Positions 26,240 through 35,279 of a DNA stretch of 64,000 nt are shown here, piece after piece. The notes under the pieces are model-generated. The model saw only the letters and a program-made list of their open reading frames with translations. It searched no databases and had not been told where the DNA came from. Where the stretch lies: contig NZ_RDBL01000014.1 in assembly GCF_008042035.1 (NCBI RefSeq), positions 1-64,000 of the forward strand. Direction: 5' to 3'. The stretch comes from Streptomyces sp. col6 (GTDB lineage: Bacteria > Actinomycetota > Actinomycetes > Streptomycetales > Streptomycetaceae). The translations under genes were made by a program, and so were the position numbers. The number at the start of each line of letters is the position of its first letter. Position 1 is the first letter of the stretch.

Positions 26240-27613
26240 ATGAACCCCGCACCTCCCGCCCGAGGGCTGCCCGGAGCCCGGCACCCGGACCCGTCGCCCG
26301 GCATCGGCCGCCGTGAGCTGCTGCGATACGGCACCGCCGGGGCGGCCGCGCTGCTGGCGGCGGGCCCGCTCACCGGCTGCGCCTCGCCCGCCCGTGCCGG
26401 TGAGGCGTCCGCGCTGAAGGTCTGGGATCTCTTCCAGGGCGGCGACGGCATGCTCATGGACGAGATGATCGCGGCCGTCTCGAAGGGGGCCGACGGCTTC
26501 GACGTGGACCGCACGATCCTGGACTGGGGCCCTTCGTACTACACGAAACTGGCCATGTCGGCGGCCGGCGGCCGGGCCTCCGACGTCGCCGTGCTCCACC
26601 TGTCACGGCTGGCCGGATACGCCCCCGGCGGACTGCTCGACCCGCTCGACCTGGACGTCCTCGCCGAATTCGGCGTGAGCGAGAAGGACTTCGCGCCCGC
26701 CGTCTGGAAGCGCGCCCAGCACCGGGGCACGGTCTACGCGGTCCCGCTGGACGTCCACCCCTTCATCGTCTTCTACGACAAGGACGTGGCCGACAAGGCC
26801 GGACTGCTGGACTCCTCCGGCCACCTGGCGCCGATGGGCTCGCCCGAAGCCTTCCTGGACGCCGGCAAGAAGCTCGCCGAGATCACCGGCAAGTCCGGCG
26901 TGCTCTTCGGGCACGTCACCGACACCGCCCAGAGCTGGCGCCAGTTCGCCGCGCTGTACGCCCAGACCGGGGCCTCCTTCACACTGCCCGACGGCGGACC
27001 GCCGAAGATCGACATCGACGCCGCGGTGAAGGTCGTCACCTTCATGAAACAGCTCTTCGACGGGCGCACCAACCCCAACAACCTCGACTACAACGGCGCG
27101 ATGGCCGCCTTCATGGACGGTCGCGGCGGCATGATCATGGCGGGGGAGTGGGAGCTGCCCACGTTCCGCAAGTCCGGCATCAAGCACCTCGGCGCCGCCC
27201 CCTTCCCGCAGGTCTTCGCCCGCCCGGCCGTCTACGCCGACTCGCACAGCTTCGTCCTGCCGCACCAGGACGACCCGGACCCGGCCCGCCGCCGCCAGGC
27301 CCACCGCTACATCGCCGAGATCGTCAAACAGAGCCTGACCTGGGCGAGCGCCGGCCACATCCCCGCCTATCTGCCGGTGCAGGCCCGCCCCGAGTACGCG
27401 AAGCTCGACCCCCAGTCGTCCTACGCGGCCGCCGGCGAGATCGCCGTGCTCGACCCGCCGAACTGGTTCGCCGGAGCCGGCGGCAACTTCCAGAACCGCA
27501 TGTGCCAGCCGCTGCAGTCGGCGCTGCTGGGCAATACCTCCGCCGAGAGCGCGGTACGGCAGATGGTCCGTGAGGCGGACACCCTGCTGCGACAGCCCAA
27601 CCCGGTCGCCTGA
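26240..27613 (+). CDS. Sugar-binding lipoprotein of the second importer
   Basis: The 457-residue protein carries a twin-arginine and lipobox leader (GRRELLRYGTAGAAALL, LTGC with Cys47). The mature part is a family-1 extracellular solute-binding protein: ALKVWDLFQGGDG, SDVAVLHLSRL, KRAQHRGTVYAVPLDVHPFIVFYDKD and AAFMDGRGGMIMAGEWELP. The start ATG 26240 follows GAAAGG; earlier in-frame ATGs lie in the operator and lack a ribosome site. Permease genes follow 22 bases later. With GH2 and GH93-like enzymes alongside, a plant-side-chain oligosaccharide is a plausible ligand. Confidence 0.87.
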   Translation: MNPAPPARGLPGARHPDPSPGIGRRELLRYGTAGAAALLAAGPLTGCASPARAGEASALKVWDLFQGGDGMLMDEMIAAVSKGADGFDVDRTILDWGPSYYTKLAMSAAGGRASDVAVLHLSRLAGYAPGGLLDPLDLDVLAEFGVSEKDFAPAVWKRAQHRGTVYAVPLDVHPFIVFYDKDVADKAGLLDSSGHLAPMGSPEAFLDAGKKLAEITGKSGVLFGHVTDTAQSWRQFAALYAQTGASFTLPDGGPPKIDIDAAVKVVTFMKQLFDGRTNPNNLDYNGAMAAFMDGRGGMIMAGEWELPTFRKSGIKHLGAAPFPQVFARPAVYADSHSFVLPHQDDPDPARRRQAHRYIAEIVKQSLTWASAGHIPAYLPVQARPEYAKLDPQSSYAAAGEIAVLDPPNWFAGAGGNFQNRMCQPLQSALLGNTSAESAVRQMVREADTLLRQPNPVA

Positions 27614-27635
27614 CGACAGCCGAAGGAGCCGCATC

Positions 27636-28571
27636 GTGACCACCACCGCGCCCGCCGGAGCAGCGGCGCCCCCGCAGCCACCCTCCGCGACGACGGCCGC
27701 TCCCCGGCGCCGCCGCTCACTGACCCGGGGCGGTGGGCTGTTCGTCCTGCCGTTCCTGGTCGTCTTCGCGCTCTTCCTGGTCTGGCCCGTCGTCCAGGGC
27801 CTCTGGATGAGCCTCACCGACGCCTCGCTCAGCCTGCGCGGCACCGAGTTCGTCGGGTTCGCCAACTACACCGAGGCGTTCGGGGACCCGGACGTCTGGA
27901 GCAGCCTCGGCAACACCGTCTTCTTCACCGTCATCTCCTGCGTACCGCTCGTCCTGGTCGCCCTGGCCATGGCGCTGCTCGTCCACAGCGGGCTGGCCGG
28001 GCAATGGGTGTGGCGGCTGGCCTACTTCGCCCCGTACCTGCTGCCCGTCACCGTGGTCACGCTCATCTGGACGTGGCTCTACCAGCCGGACATCGGCCTC
28101 GGCAACCAGCTGCTGACCTCGCTCGGCATGGAGCCCGTCGGCTGGCTCTCCGACGAGTCGGTGGCCATGTGGTCGGTCGCCGCGCTCACCGTCTGGTGGA
28201 CCGTCGGCTTCAACTTCCTGCTCTACCTGGCCGCCCTGCAGTCCCTGCCGGTCACCTACGACGAGGCCGCAGCGCTCGACGGCGCGGGCGCCTGGCGGCG
28301 GCTGTGGTCCGTCACCCTGCCGCAGCTGCGCCACACCACCGTGCTGGTCGCGATGCTCCAAGTCCTGGCGTCCCTGAAGGTGTTCGACCAGATCTACATC
28401 CTCACCAAGGGCGGTCCCAACGGCTCGACCCGCCCGATCCTGGAGTACGTCTACGACGTCGGGTTCACCGGATACCGGCTCGGCTACGCCTCCGCGGTCA
28501 GCTACATCTTCTTCGCCATCGTCATCGTCGTCTCCGTCCTGCAACTCCGCTTCTTCCGTCAGGAGGGCTGA
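27636..28571 (+). CDS. Sugar ABC importer permease (MalF-type)
   Basis: The 311-residue protein has a 35-residue Ala/Pro-rich cytoplasmic start followed by six helices (GLFVLPFLVVFALFLVWPVV is the first). The EAA loop is YDEAAALDGAGAWRRLWSVTLPQL. It is of the ordinary CUT1 type, unlike the LplB-type permease at 14976. GTG 27636 is preceded by GAAGGAG. Its stop lies two bases before the next permease start, so the pair is expressed together. Confidence 0.88.
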   Translation: MTTTAPAGAAAPPQPPSATTAAPRRRRSLTRGGGLFVLPFLVVFALFLVWPVVQGLWMSLTDASLSLRGTEFVGFANYTEAFGDPDVWSSLGNTVFFTVISCVPLVLVALAMALLVHSGLAGQWVWRLAYFAPYLLPVTVVTLIWTWLYQPDIGLGNQLLTSLGMEPVGWLSDESVAMWSVAALTVWWTVGFNFLLYLAALQSLPVTYDEAAALDGAGAWRRLWSVTLPQLRHTTVLVAMLQVLASLKVFDQIYILTKGGPNGSTRPILEYVYDVGFTGYRLGYASAVSYIFFAIVIVVSVLQLRFFRQEG

Positions 28572-28573
28572 CC

Positions 28574-29473
28574 GTGTCCGCCATCTCCACCCCCGTGCGC
28601 CGGCCGCGCCGGCCACACCGCGAGGAGTCCGGCTCGCCCCTGCTGCTCGGCCACGGACGCCTGCCGAAGGTGCTCGCCGGGAGCACGCTGACCGTCCTGG
28701 CCGCCGTCTGGCTGCTGCCCTTCCTGTGGGCGGTCGCCACCTCGCTGCAGAGCGAGCAGGACGTGATGAAGTCCGGGCTCTCGCCGTTCAAGGGCGCCTT
28801 CACACTCTCTGCCTACCGGCAGATCCTCGACCGGGGGAACGTGCCGACCTGGGCGTTCAACAGCCTGCTCATCTCCGTCCTGGTCACCGTGCTCACCACG
28901 GCCGTCTCGACGCTCGCCGCCTACGGCTTCTCGCGGGGCACCTTCCGAGGCCGCCGGACCCTGCTCGCGATCACCGTCGCCGCGATCATGGTGCCGCCGC
29001 AGCTGCTCATCGTGCCGCTCTTCGAGCAGATGACGATGTTCCACCTCGTCGACACGTACACGGCGGTCATCCTGCCGCAGGTCGTCGCGCCCATGATGGT
29101 GTTCATCCTGAAGCGCTTCTTCGACGGGATACCCCGCGAACTCGAGGACGCCGCGCGCATCGACGGCGCCTCCGAACTGCGGGTCTTCACGTCCATCGTG
29201 CTCCCGCTGTCCCGCCCGATCGTCGCGGCCGTCGCGATCTTCGTGTTCATCGGCGCCTGGAACAACTTCATGTGGCCGTTCATCGTCACCAACGACCCGG
29301 ACCTGATGACGCTCCCGGTGGGCCTCGCCACCGTCAAGGACGCGTACGGCATCCAGTACGCCCAGTCCATGGCGTCCGCCCTGCTGGCCGCGCTCCCGCT
29401 GATCGTGATGTTCCTGCTCTTCCAGCGGCGCATCGTCAACTCCGTGGCCACCACCGGCCTCGGCGGCGGCTGA
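28574..29473 (+). CDS. Sugar ABC importer permease (MalG-type)
   Basis: The 299-residue inner-membrane protein has six helices and the EAA motif PRELEDAARIDGASELRVFTSIVLPLS, with the usual MalG-type end FQRRIVNSVATTGLGGG. The GTG start at 28574 lies directly after an AGGAGG inside the end of the partner gene. No ATP-binding subunit is coded in the operon. The GH2 gene follows 71 bases later in the same direction. Confidence 0.88.
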   Translation: MSAISTPVRRPRRPHREESGSPLLLGHGRLPKVLAGSTLTVLAAVWLLPFLWAVATSLQSEQDVMKSGLSPFKGAFTLSAYRQILDRGNVPTWAFNSLLISVLVTVLTTAVSTLAAYGFSRGTFRGRRTLLAITVAAIMVPPQLLIVPLFEQMTMFHLVDTYTAVILPQVVAPMMVFILKRFFDGIPRELEDAARIDGASELRVFTSIVLPLSRPIVAAVAIFVFIGAWNNFMWPFIVTNDPDLMTLPVGLATVKDAYGIQYAQSMASALLAALPLIVMFLLFQRRIVNSVATTGLGGG

Positions 29474-29544
29474 CCTCCACCGACTGTCCCTGCCCCGGCG
29501 CCGGTCTCCCGGCCGGCCGCCACCACGATCCACCTGGAGTACCT

Positions 29545-31368
29545 GTGCACACCCCCTCCGTTCCCCGTTCGGAGTACCCGCGCCCGCAGTTCGTACGGCG
29601 CGACTGGCTCAACCTCAACGGGACCTGGCAGTTCGAGACCGACCAGGGTGACAGCGGTCTCGAACGGGGCCTCCTCGACCGCGACCTGGCCGGCGAGATC
29701 CTCGTACCCTTCGCCCCCGAGTCCGAGCTGTCCGGCGTCGGCGACACCGACTTCCTGGAGGCCGTCTGGTACCGGCGGCGGTTCACCCCGCCCGCCGACT
29801 GGGCCGGCCGCCGGGTCCTGCTGCACTTCGGCGCCGTCGACCACGACACCACCGTCTGGGTGGACGGCACCGAAGTCGTACGCCACCGGGGCGGGTTCAC
29901 CCCCTTCACCGCCGACCTCGGCGAACTCGCCCCGGCAGGCCGCGAGGTGGAGATCACCGTCCGCGCCCGGGACCCGAAGTCCGGCCCGCAGGCCCGTGGC
30001 AAGCAGGCCGTGAAGTACGCCAACCACGACTGCAACTACACGCGCACCACCGGCATCTGGCAGACCGTCTGGGCCGAGCCGGTCCCCGACGCCCATCTGC
30101 GCCGCCCGCGCATCACCCCCGACCTGGCGGGCAGCGCCTTCCACCTCGAACTGCCCCTGTCCGCCAACCGCCCCGGCCACCACGTGCGCGCCGTCCTCAG
30201 CGACGGCACCGGCGAGATCTGCCGCGCCGAGGCCCGCGCCGACCTCGACCTTGCACCCCGGCTGCACCTGCCCGTCCCGCGGGACCGGCGCCGCGAGTGG
30301 AGCCCCGAGGACCCCCACCTGTACGGGCTGCGCCTCGAACTCCTCGGCCCCGACGGCGAACCCGTCGACACCGTCGAGAGCTACGCGGGTCTGCGCGCCG
30401 TCTCCATCCGGGGCAAGGCCGTCCTCCTCAACGGCCGGCCCCGCTTCCAGCGCCTCGTCCTCGACCAGGGCTGGTACCCGGACGGGCTGATGACCGCCCC
30501 CACCGACGAGGCCCTGGTCCGGGACATCGAACTGGCCATGGAGGCAGGCTTCAACGGGGCCCGGCTGCACCAGAAGGTGTTCGAGGAGCGCTTCCTCTAT
30601 CACGCGGACCGGCTCGGCTACCTGGTCTGGGGCGAGTTCGGCGACTGGGGCTGCGAGACCGGCGGCTCCTCCGGCGACAACCAGCGGCCCGACGCCTCGT
30701 TCGTCGCCCAGTGGCTCGAAGCCGTGGAACGCGACTACTCCCACCCCTCGATCGTCGGCTGGTGCCCGCTCAACGAGACGTATCAGAAGCTCCACGACCG
30801 GATCACCCAGCTCGACGACGTGACCCGGGCGATGTTCCTCGCCACCAAGGCCCTGGACACCTCCCGCCCGGTGATCGACGCGTCCGGCTACTCCCACCGG
30901 GTGCTGGAGACCGACATCTACGACTCCCACACCTACGAGCAGGACCCGGCCGCCTTCCGGCAGCTGGTCTCCGGGCTCGCCAAGGGGGAGCCGTTCGTCA
31001 ACGCCTACGAGAACGGCGCCGCGTACTCGCAGCCGTACCGGGGGCAGCCGTACTTCGTCAGCGAGTTCGGCGGGGTCTGGTGGGACCCGGCGGCCGCGGC
31101 GGACCAGTCCGGCAACGACCCCACGGTCTCCTGGGGCTACGGCGACCGGGTGCGCACCGAGGACGAGTTCCACGAGCGGTTCGCCGGTCTGACCGGGGCG
31201 CTGCTGGAGGACCCGGACATGTTCGGCTACTGCTACACCCAGCTGACCGATGTCTTCCAGGAGCAGAACGGCGTCTACCGCTTCGACCGGGGCACCAAGC
31301 TGGACATCGCCCGCATCCGGGAGGCCCAGCTGCGGCCCGCCGCGATCGAGGGGCCGGACGCCGGCTGA
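29545..31368 (+). CDS. Glycoside hydrolase family 2 enzyme
   Basis: The 607-residue protein lacks a signal peptide and should act inside the cell on imported oligosaccharides. The GH2 order is complete: sugar-binding jelly roll (RRDWLNLNGTWQFETDQGD ... EAVWYRRRFTPP), immunoglobulin-like domain (RREWSPEDPHLYGLRLELLG) and TIM barrel. The acid/base is Glu411 in CPLNETYQ and the nucleophile Glu507 in VSEFGGVWW. GH2 covers beta-galactosidases, beta-glucuronidases, beta-mannosidases and arabinosidases; no specificity motif stands out. GTG 29545 follows TGGAG. A 21-bp palindrome after the stop ends the operon and also the convergent GH93-like gene. Confidence 0.87.
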   Translation: MHTPSVPRSEYPRPQFVRRDWLNLNGTWQFETDQGDSGLERGLLDRDLAGEILVPFAPESELSGVGDTDFLEAVWYRRRFTPPADWAGRRVLLHFGAVDHDTTVWVDGTEVVRHRGGFTPFTADLGELAPAGREVEITVRARDPKSGPQARGKQAVKYANHDCNYTRTTGIWQTVWAEPVPDAHLRRPRITPDLAGSAFHLELPLSANRPGHHVRAVLSDGTGEICRAEARADLDLAPRLHLPVPRDRRREWSPEDPHLYGLRLELLGPDGEPVDTVESYAGLRAVSIRGKAVLLNGRPRFQRLVLDQGWYPDGLMTAPTDEALVRDIELAMEAGFNGARLHQKVFEERFLYHADRLGYLVWGEFGDWGCETGGSSGDNQRPDASFVAQWLEAVERDYSHPSIVGWCPLNETYQKLHDRITQLDDVTRAMFLATKALDTSRPVIDASGYSHRVLETDIYDSHTYEQDPAAFRQLVSGLAKGEPFVNAYENGAAYSQPYRGQPYFVSEFGGVWWDPAAAADQSGNDPTVSWGYGDRVRTEDEFHERFAGLTGALLEDPDMFGYCYTQLTDVFQEQNGVYRFDRGTKLDIARIREAQLRPAAIEGPDAG

Positions 31369-31380
31369 CGGCCGCACACG

Positions 31381-31422
31381 CCGGTGCCCGCCCCCTCCCG
31401 GCCGGGAGGGGGCGGGCACCGG
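31381..31422. terminator. Bidirectional terminator between the GH2 and GH93-like genes
   Basis: A perfect uninterrupted palindrome of 2 x 21 bases (31381-31401/31402-31422) separates the two convergent genes. Confidence 0.85.
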
Positions 31423-31428
31423 CGGTTG

Positions 31429-33177
31429 TCAGAGGCGTTCGAGCCGCCAGAGCTGCGGCTGCTGGCCGTTGCACGTCCACTGCTGGACGTTGGCCCCCGC
31501 CGTCCGGGAGCCCTGGGAGACGTCCAGACACTGCCCGGAGGACTTCACCACCAGGCGGTAGTAGCCGCGCCCGGCGTTCTGCATGCGCCAGTCCTGGGCC
31601 GCTGCCGCGTTGCAGTACCACTGCCGGACGTTGGCGCCGGGTGTGGCGGAGCCGTTCTCCACGTCCAGGCAGAAGCCGCTGTTGACACCGGTGAGCGTGA
31701 AGGCGTCGCCGTGTGCCCGCAGCGTCCATGCCTGCGGACCGAGTCCGTTGCAGGTCCACTGCTGTACGTTGCCGCCGGCGGCCCGTGAGTCGGCGGCCAC
31801 GTCCAGGCAGTGGCCGCTGTTGGCGTTCACCAGGCGGTACCGTGCTCCGTCCACGACCCCGGCGGCGTCACCGCTGCCGGTGACCGGTCCGGTGGCCACG
31901 TACGGGCGGCAGACCCCGCCGTCCCAGTCCGTCGCGATCTCCAGCACGGTGCGGCCGTCCGCCGAGGGCAGCAGCGGGGAGCTGTAGTTCGGGCAGTAGG
32001 TGGCGGTCGGTGCCGCGACGCGTACAGGCGCCTCGATCTCGTACCAGGGGCCGGTGCCGTTCTCCGTGTTGGCGAGGATCGTGCGCCCGCTGTCGGCGGC
32101 GGGGGTGCCGTCGCGGTTCAGGAGCTGCTGGCCGATGAGGAGGAGCCGGCCGTTCGCCCCGCCGCCCGGCGCGGGGGCCCAGGCGATGGTGGGCGCGGCG
32201 CGGAAGTACTTGCCGTCCACGGTCTCGGGGCGGTAGCCGAGCGAGGCGGGGTCGCCCCAGTTCCAGCCGTCCGGTGAGGTCCGGTAGTGCACGACGCACT
32301 GGTACTGGCCGCCCGGATTGCAGATCTCGTAGCTCATGAAGTACGAGCCGTCGGGCAGCCGGCGCACCATCGGCATGCCCGGCCGGTCGGGCTCCCAGGA
32401 ACTGGCGACCGTGTTGCGGCGGTCCTGCCAGGTGACCCCGTCGTAACTGCGGGCGGCGGCGAGCTTCTGGTTGTGCGCCGGGTCCGTCTCGTCGGCGTAG
32501 TGGCAGACGAGCGCCCCGTCGGCGGCGACGGAGAACTCCGGCTCCCAGAGACCGCCCGTACCGGTCGCGGTGGCGCAGGTGGAAAGGTAGGACCAGGTCC
32601 GGCCCACGTCGTTGCTCCGCCAGACGCGCAGGGCCATGCGCCGGTTCTGCTCGTCCGCACCGGAAGAGGCGGCCCACAGCAGGGTCCCGGGCGCCAACGT
32701 GCCGACCTGCCGCGGCAGTTCGAACAGGGTGGAGCAGCACAGGCCCTGTCCGCCGGCCGACTCCGGGTCGGCCACGCCGCCCACCTGGCGGAAGGTGGCC
32801 CCGCCGTCGGTGCTCTCGTGGATGGCGCCGATGCCGTTGTTGCCGTTGAAGGTCACGACGCTCGCGAGCACCCGGCCGTTGGCGGCGCCGTTGTGCTCCA
32901 GCCGGATGACCCGGGGGTAGAGGCCGGTCCCGCTGCCCAGCGGGGTGCCGTTGGCCAGGATGCCGACGGTGGCGGATGCGGCGGTGGCGGAGGGCACGGA
33001 CGGTGTCACGGGCGCGGCCGAAGCCGGGGTGAAGGTCAGGCCGATGGTCGCGGCCAGGACCGGTGCGGCGGCACGAGCCGCCCAGCGGGCGAGGCGGCGG
33101 GACGGTGCGGGGGAGCGGTGACATGCGGGTCTGGGGGGTCGGCGCAAGGAGAGCACAGGCTTCCTTCCTCGGGGCAC
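31429..33177 (-). CDS. Secreted sialidase-fold (GH93-like) glycosidase with ricin-type lectin domain
   Basis: The 582-residue protein has a long basic signal region (VLAATIGLTFTPASA, cleavage near residue 53). The catalytic part is a beta-propeller with Asp-box repeats (STDGGATF, SNDVGRTWSY, SYDGVTWQD) and GLWEPEFSVAADGALVCHYADETDP, a pattern I associate with GH93 exo-arabinanases; a true sialidase is less likely because no FRIP motif is visible. The last 150 residues are a beta-trefoil ricin B (CBM13) domain with three NVQQW/NVRQW repeats that bind sugars. Its promoter carries the same 17-mer as the importer operon, so it probably answers to the LacI protein at 24927. Confidence 0.75.
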   Translation of the reverse strand: MPRGRKPVLSLRRPPRPACHRSPAPSRRLARWAARAAAPVLAATIGLTFTPASAAPVTPSVPSATAASATVGILANGTPLGSGTGLYPRVIRLEHNGAANGRVLASVVTFNGNNGIGAIHESTDGGATFRQVGGVADPESAGGQGLCCSTLFELPRQVGTLAPGTLLWAASSGADEQNRRMALRVWRSNDVGRTWSYLSTCATATGTGGLWEPEFSVAADGALVCHYADETDPAHNQKLAAARSYDGVTWQDRRNTVASSWEPDRPGMPMVRRLPDGSYFMSYEICNPGGQYQCVVHYRTSPDGWNWGDPASLGYRPETVDGKYFRAAPTIAWAPAPGGGANGRLLLIGQQLLNRDGTPAADSGRTILANTENGTGPWYEIEAPVRVAAPTATYCPNYSSPLLPSADGRTVLEIATDWDGGVCRPYVATGPVTGSGDAAGVVDGARYRLVNANSGHCLDVAADSRAAGGNVQQWTCNGLGPQAWTLRAHGDAFTLTGVNSGFCLDVENGSATPGANVRQWYCNAAAAQDWRMQNAGRGYYRLVVKSSGQCLDVSQGSRTAGANVQQWTCNGQQPQLWRLERL

Positions 33178-33218
33178 GGAGGCGTGGGGGGTGGCCGAGT
33201 GGGGCTGCTGACGGCGAA

Positions 33219-33248
33219 ACAGTAGAGCCGCATGTACATCGATGTAAA
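33219..33248 (-). promoter_or_regulatory. Promoter and operator of the GH93-like gene
   Basis: On the minus strand TTTACA (33248-33243) and TACTGT (33224-33219) are 18 bases apart. The operator 17-mer ATGTACATCGATGTAAA (33232-33248) covers the -35 box. It is identical to 26100-26116. Confidence 0.65.
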
Positions 33249-33300
33249 CAGGCGTGCAGGCTTCCGCTTCAATGCACGTGTCCGGTGAGCCCGGCCCGGA

Positions 33301-34041
33301 TCAGGAGGCCGTCAGCGTCATCTCGAACGAGTACCGGGACGCCCGGTAGAGGTGGGAGCCGAATTCCACCGGACGGCCCCCGTCGCCCAGGACGGTGCGC
33401 TCCATGGTGAGCAGGGTGCCGCCGCGCACCTCTGCCAGCAGGCGGGACTCGGCCGCCGTGGCCCGGCGGGCGCCGATGGTCTGCTCGGCGGAGCGTAGGG
33501 TGACCCCGGCCCGGCGGAGCAGGGCGTAGAGGCCGTGCGCGACCAGATCCTCCTCGGCCGGATCCAGCAGCCCGGCCGGCAGATGGTTCTCCAGGAGCGC
33601 CACCGGCTCGTCGTCCGCGTACCGCAGCCTGCGCAACACCAGGGTGTCCGCGCCCGGTTCGAGCCGCAGGGCCGAGGCGATCCGCCCCTCGGCCGGCCGG
33701 GTGCGCATCGACAGGACCTCGGTGCGCGGGTGGCGCCCCTCGCGTCGCAGATCCTCGTGGAGGCTGGTCAGCTCCATCCGCCGGATCCGGTCGGTGACGA
33801 CCTGGGTGCCCACCCCGCGCTTGCGCGACAGCAGGCCCTTGTCCACCAGATGCTGCATGGCCTGACGCATCGTCGGGCGGGAGAGCCCGAAGCGGTCCGC
33901 CAGGGAGATCTCGTTCTCCAGGCGGGTTCCGGGCGTCAACGCCCCCGATTCGATGAGGTGTTGGAGCTGCTGCGCGAACTGGAAGTACAGCGGAACGGGG
34001 CTGGACCGGTCGATGGTGATCAGCCTGGTGAGCGGTTCCAC
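33301..34041 (-). CDS. GntR family regulator, HutC/UTRA type
   Basis: The 246-residue protein has an N-terminal winged helix (PLYFQFAQQLQHLIESGALTPGTRLENEISLADRFGLSRPTMRQAMQHLVDKGLLSRKRGVGTQV) and a UTRA ligand domain (TLVLRRLRYADDEPVALLENHLPAG ... YRASRYSFEMTLTAS). UTRA domains bind sugars, sugar phosphates or amino-acid derivatives. I place the start at GTG 34041, preceded by GAGGAG; in-frame GTGs at 34068 and 34086 are possible but have poor sites. It is divergent from the Gfo/Idh oxidoreductase gene, and the TGTCCCGACA repeat between them is the likely operator. Confidence 0.83.
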   Translation of the reverse strand: MEPLTRLITIDRSSPVPLYFQFAQQLQHLIESGALTPGTRLENEISLADRFGLSRPTMRQAMQHLVDKGLLSRKRGVGTQVVTDRIRRMELTSLHEDLRREGRHPRTEVLSMRTRPAEGRIASALRLEPGADTLVLRRLRYADDEPVALLENHLPAGLLDPAEEDLVAHGLYALLRRAGVTLRSAEQTIGARRATAAESRLLAEVRGGTLLTMERTVLGDGGRPVEFGSHLYRASRYSFEMTLTAS

Positions 34042-34113
34042 GTCGGGCTCCTCGGAACGTCGTGCCACGCGCTCAGTATGCCGCACCTCCGGGTCAAGCT
34101 CAGTACGTCTATA

Positions 34114-34123
34114 TGTCCCGACA
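34114..34123. promoter_or_regulatory. Possible GntR operator
   Basis: TGTCCCGACA has TGTC/GACA half-sites around CC. It lies in the gap between the divergent GntR and oxidoreductase genes, in a local A/T-rich patch (TATATGTCCCGACAAAT). Confidence 0.35.
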
Positions 34124-34208
34124 AATGCTTGACCCTCTGTGATCGGCGAGGATACAAAGACGAAGATCAGGGGCGCCCGGCCCCCTTCCGACCCGGAGGC
34201 ACCCGCGC

Positions 34209-35198
34209 ATGCGCATCGGACTCATCGGAACCGGCCGCATCGGCGCGTTCCACGCCGGCACCCTCGCCGCCCTGCCCGCGGTCGGCCGGCTCGTCCTGCA
34301 CGACGCAGCCGAGCGGCAGGCCCGCGAGCTGGCCGGGAAGCTCGGTGCCGACTGGGCGGGGGACGTGGACGGGCTGCTCGGCTCAGGGCTGGACGGTGTC
34401 GTGATCGCCGCCCCCACCGCCGTCCACGACACGCTCCTGCGCGCGGCGGCCGTCGCCGGGGTGCCCGTCTTCTGCGAGAAGCCGGTCGCCGCCACCCTCG
34501 AAGGGACGCGGGCCCTGCTCGCCGAGTTCGCCGGTTCGGGTGTGCCGCTCCAGGTCGGCTTCCAGCGCCGTTTCGACGCCGGCTACACCGCCCTGCGCGA
34601 CGCGGTCGCCGCCGGTGACCTGGGCTGGCTGCACACCGTACGGGCCTGCACCGCCGACCCCGCGCCGCCGCCGGCCGGGTACCTTCCGCTGTCCGGCGGG
34701 ATCTTCCGCGACTGCGCCGTGCACGACTTCGACAGCGTGCGATGGGTCACCGGACGCGAGGTCGTCGAGGTCAGCGCCACCGGCGCCAACCGGGGCGACT
34801 CGGCGTTCGCCGCGGCGGGTGACGTGGACACCGCCGTCACCGTCCTCACGCTCGACGACTCCACCCTGGTCAGCTGCACCGCCACCCGCTACAACGGCGC
34901 CGGCTACGACGTACGCATGGAGGTCGCCGGCTCCCGGTCCACCCTGGCCACCGGGTACGGCGACCGCTCCCCGCTGCGGACCACCACCGGCGGGCAGCCC
35001 TCGCCCGCCGCCCCGTACGACGGTTTCCTCAGCCGCTTCCACGATGCGTACGTGGCCGAGATGGCCGCGTTCACCGGGGTGGCGGCCGGGCTGCGGCCCA
35101 GTCCCTGCACGGGCGAGGACGCCCTGGCCGCGCTGCTGATCGCCGAGGCCGCCGACCGCTCGATGCGTACGGGACGGCCGGTCCGCGTCGAGGGGTGA
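34209..35198 (+). CDS. Gfo/Idh/MocA oxidoreductase, inositol 2-dehydrogenase-like
   Basis: The 329-residue NAD(P) enzyme has a Rossmann fold beginning IGLIGTGRIG at residues 3-12. The conserved CEKP gives Lys91, and Asp168 and His172 in RDCAVHDFD keep the spacing of the Lys/Asp/His triad of inositol dehydrogenases. Substrate could be myo-inositol, scyllo-inositol or another sugar; no further inositol genes are present. ATG 34209 lies seven bases after GGAGG. Regulation by the divergent GntR protein is likely. Confidence 0.83.
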   Translation: MRIGLIGTGRIGAFHAGTLAALPAVGRLVLHDAAERQARELAGKLGADWAGDVDGLLGSGLDGVVIAAPTAVHDTLLRAAAVAGVPVFCEKPVAATLEGTRALLAEFAGSGVPLQVGFQRRFDAGYTALRDAVAAGDLGWLHTVRACTADPAPPPAGYLPLSGGIFRDCAVHDFDSVRWVTGREVVEVSATGANRGDSAFAAAGDVDTAVTVLTLDDSTLVSCTATRYNGAGYDVRMEVAGSRSTLATGYGDRSPLRTTTGGQPSPAAPYDGFLSRFHDAYVAEMAAFTGVAAGLRPSPCTGEDALAALLIAEAADRSMRTGRPVRVEG

Positions 35199-35279
35199 GG
35201 GCGAACGGCCGGACCGGGTGAGTGCTCGAATGAAGGTCCGGTTACCATATGAGCGCCGCCTAGCTCGAAAGATAAACCT

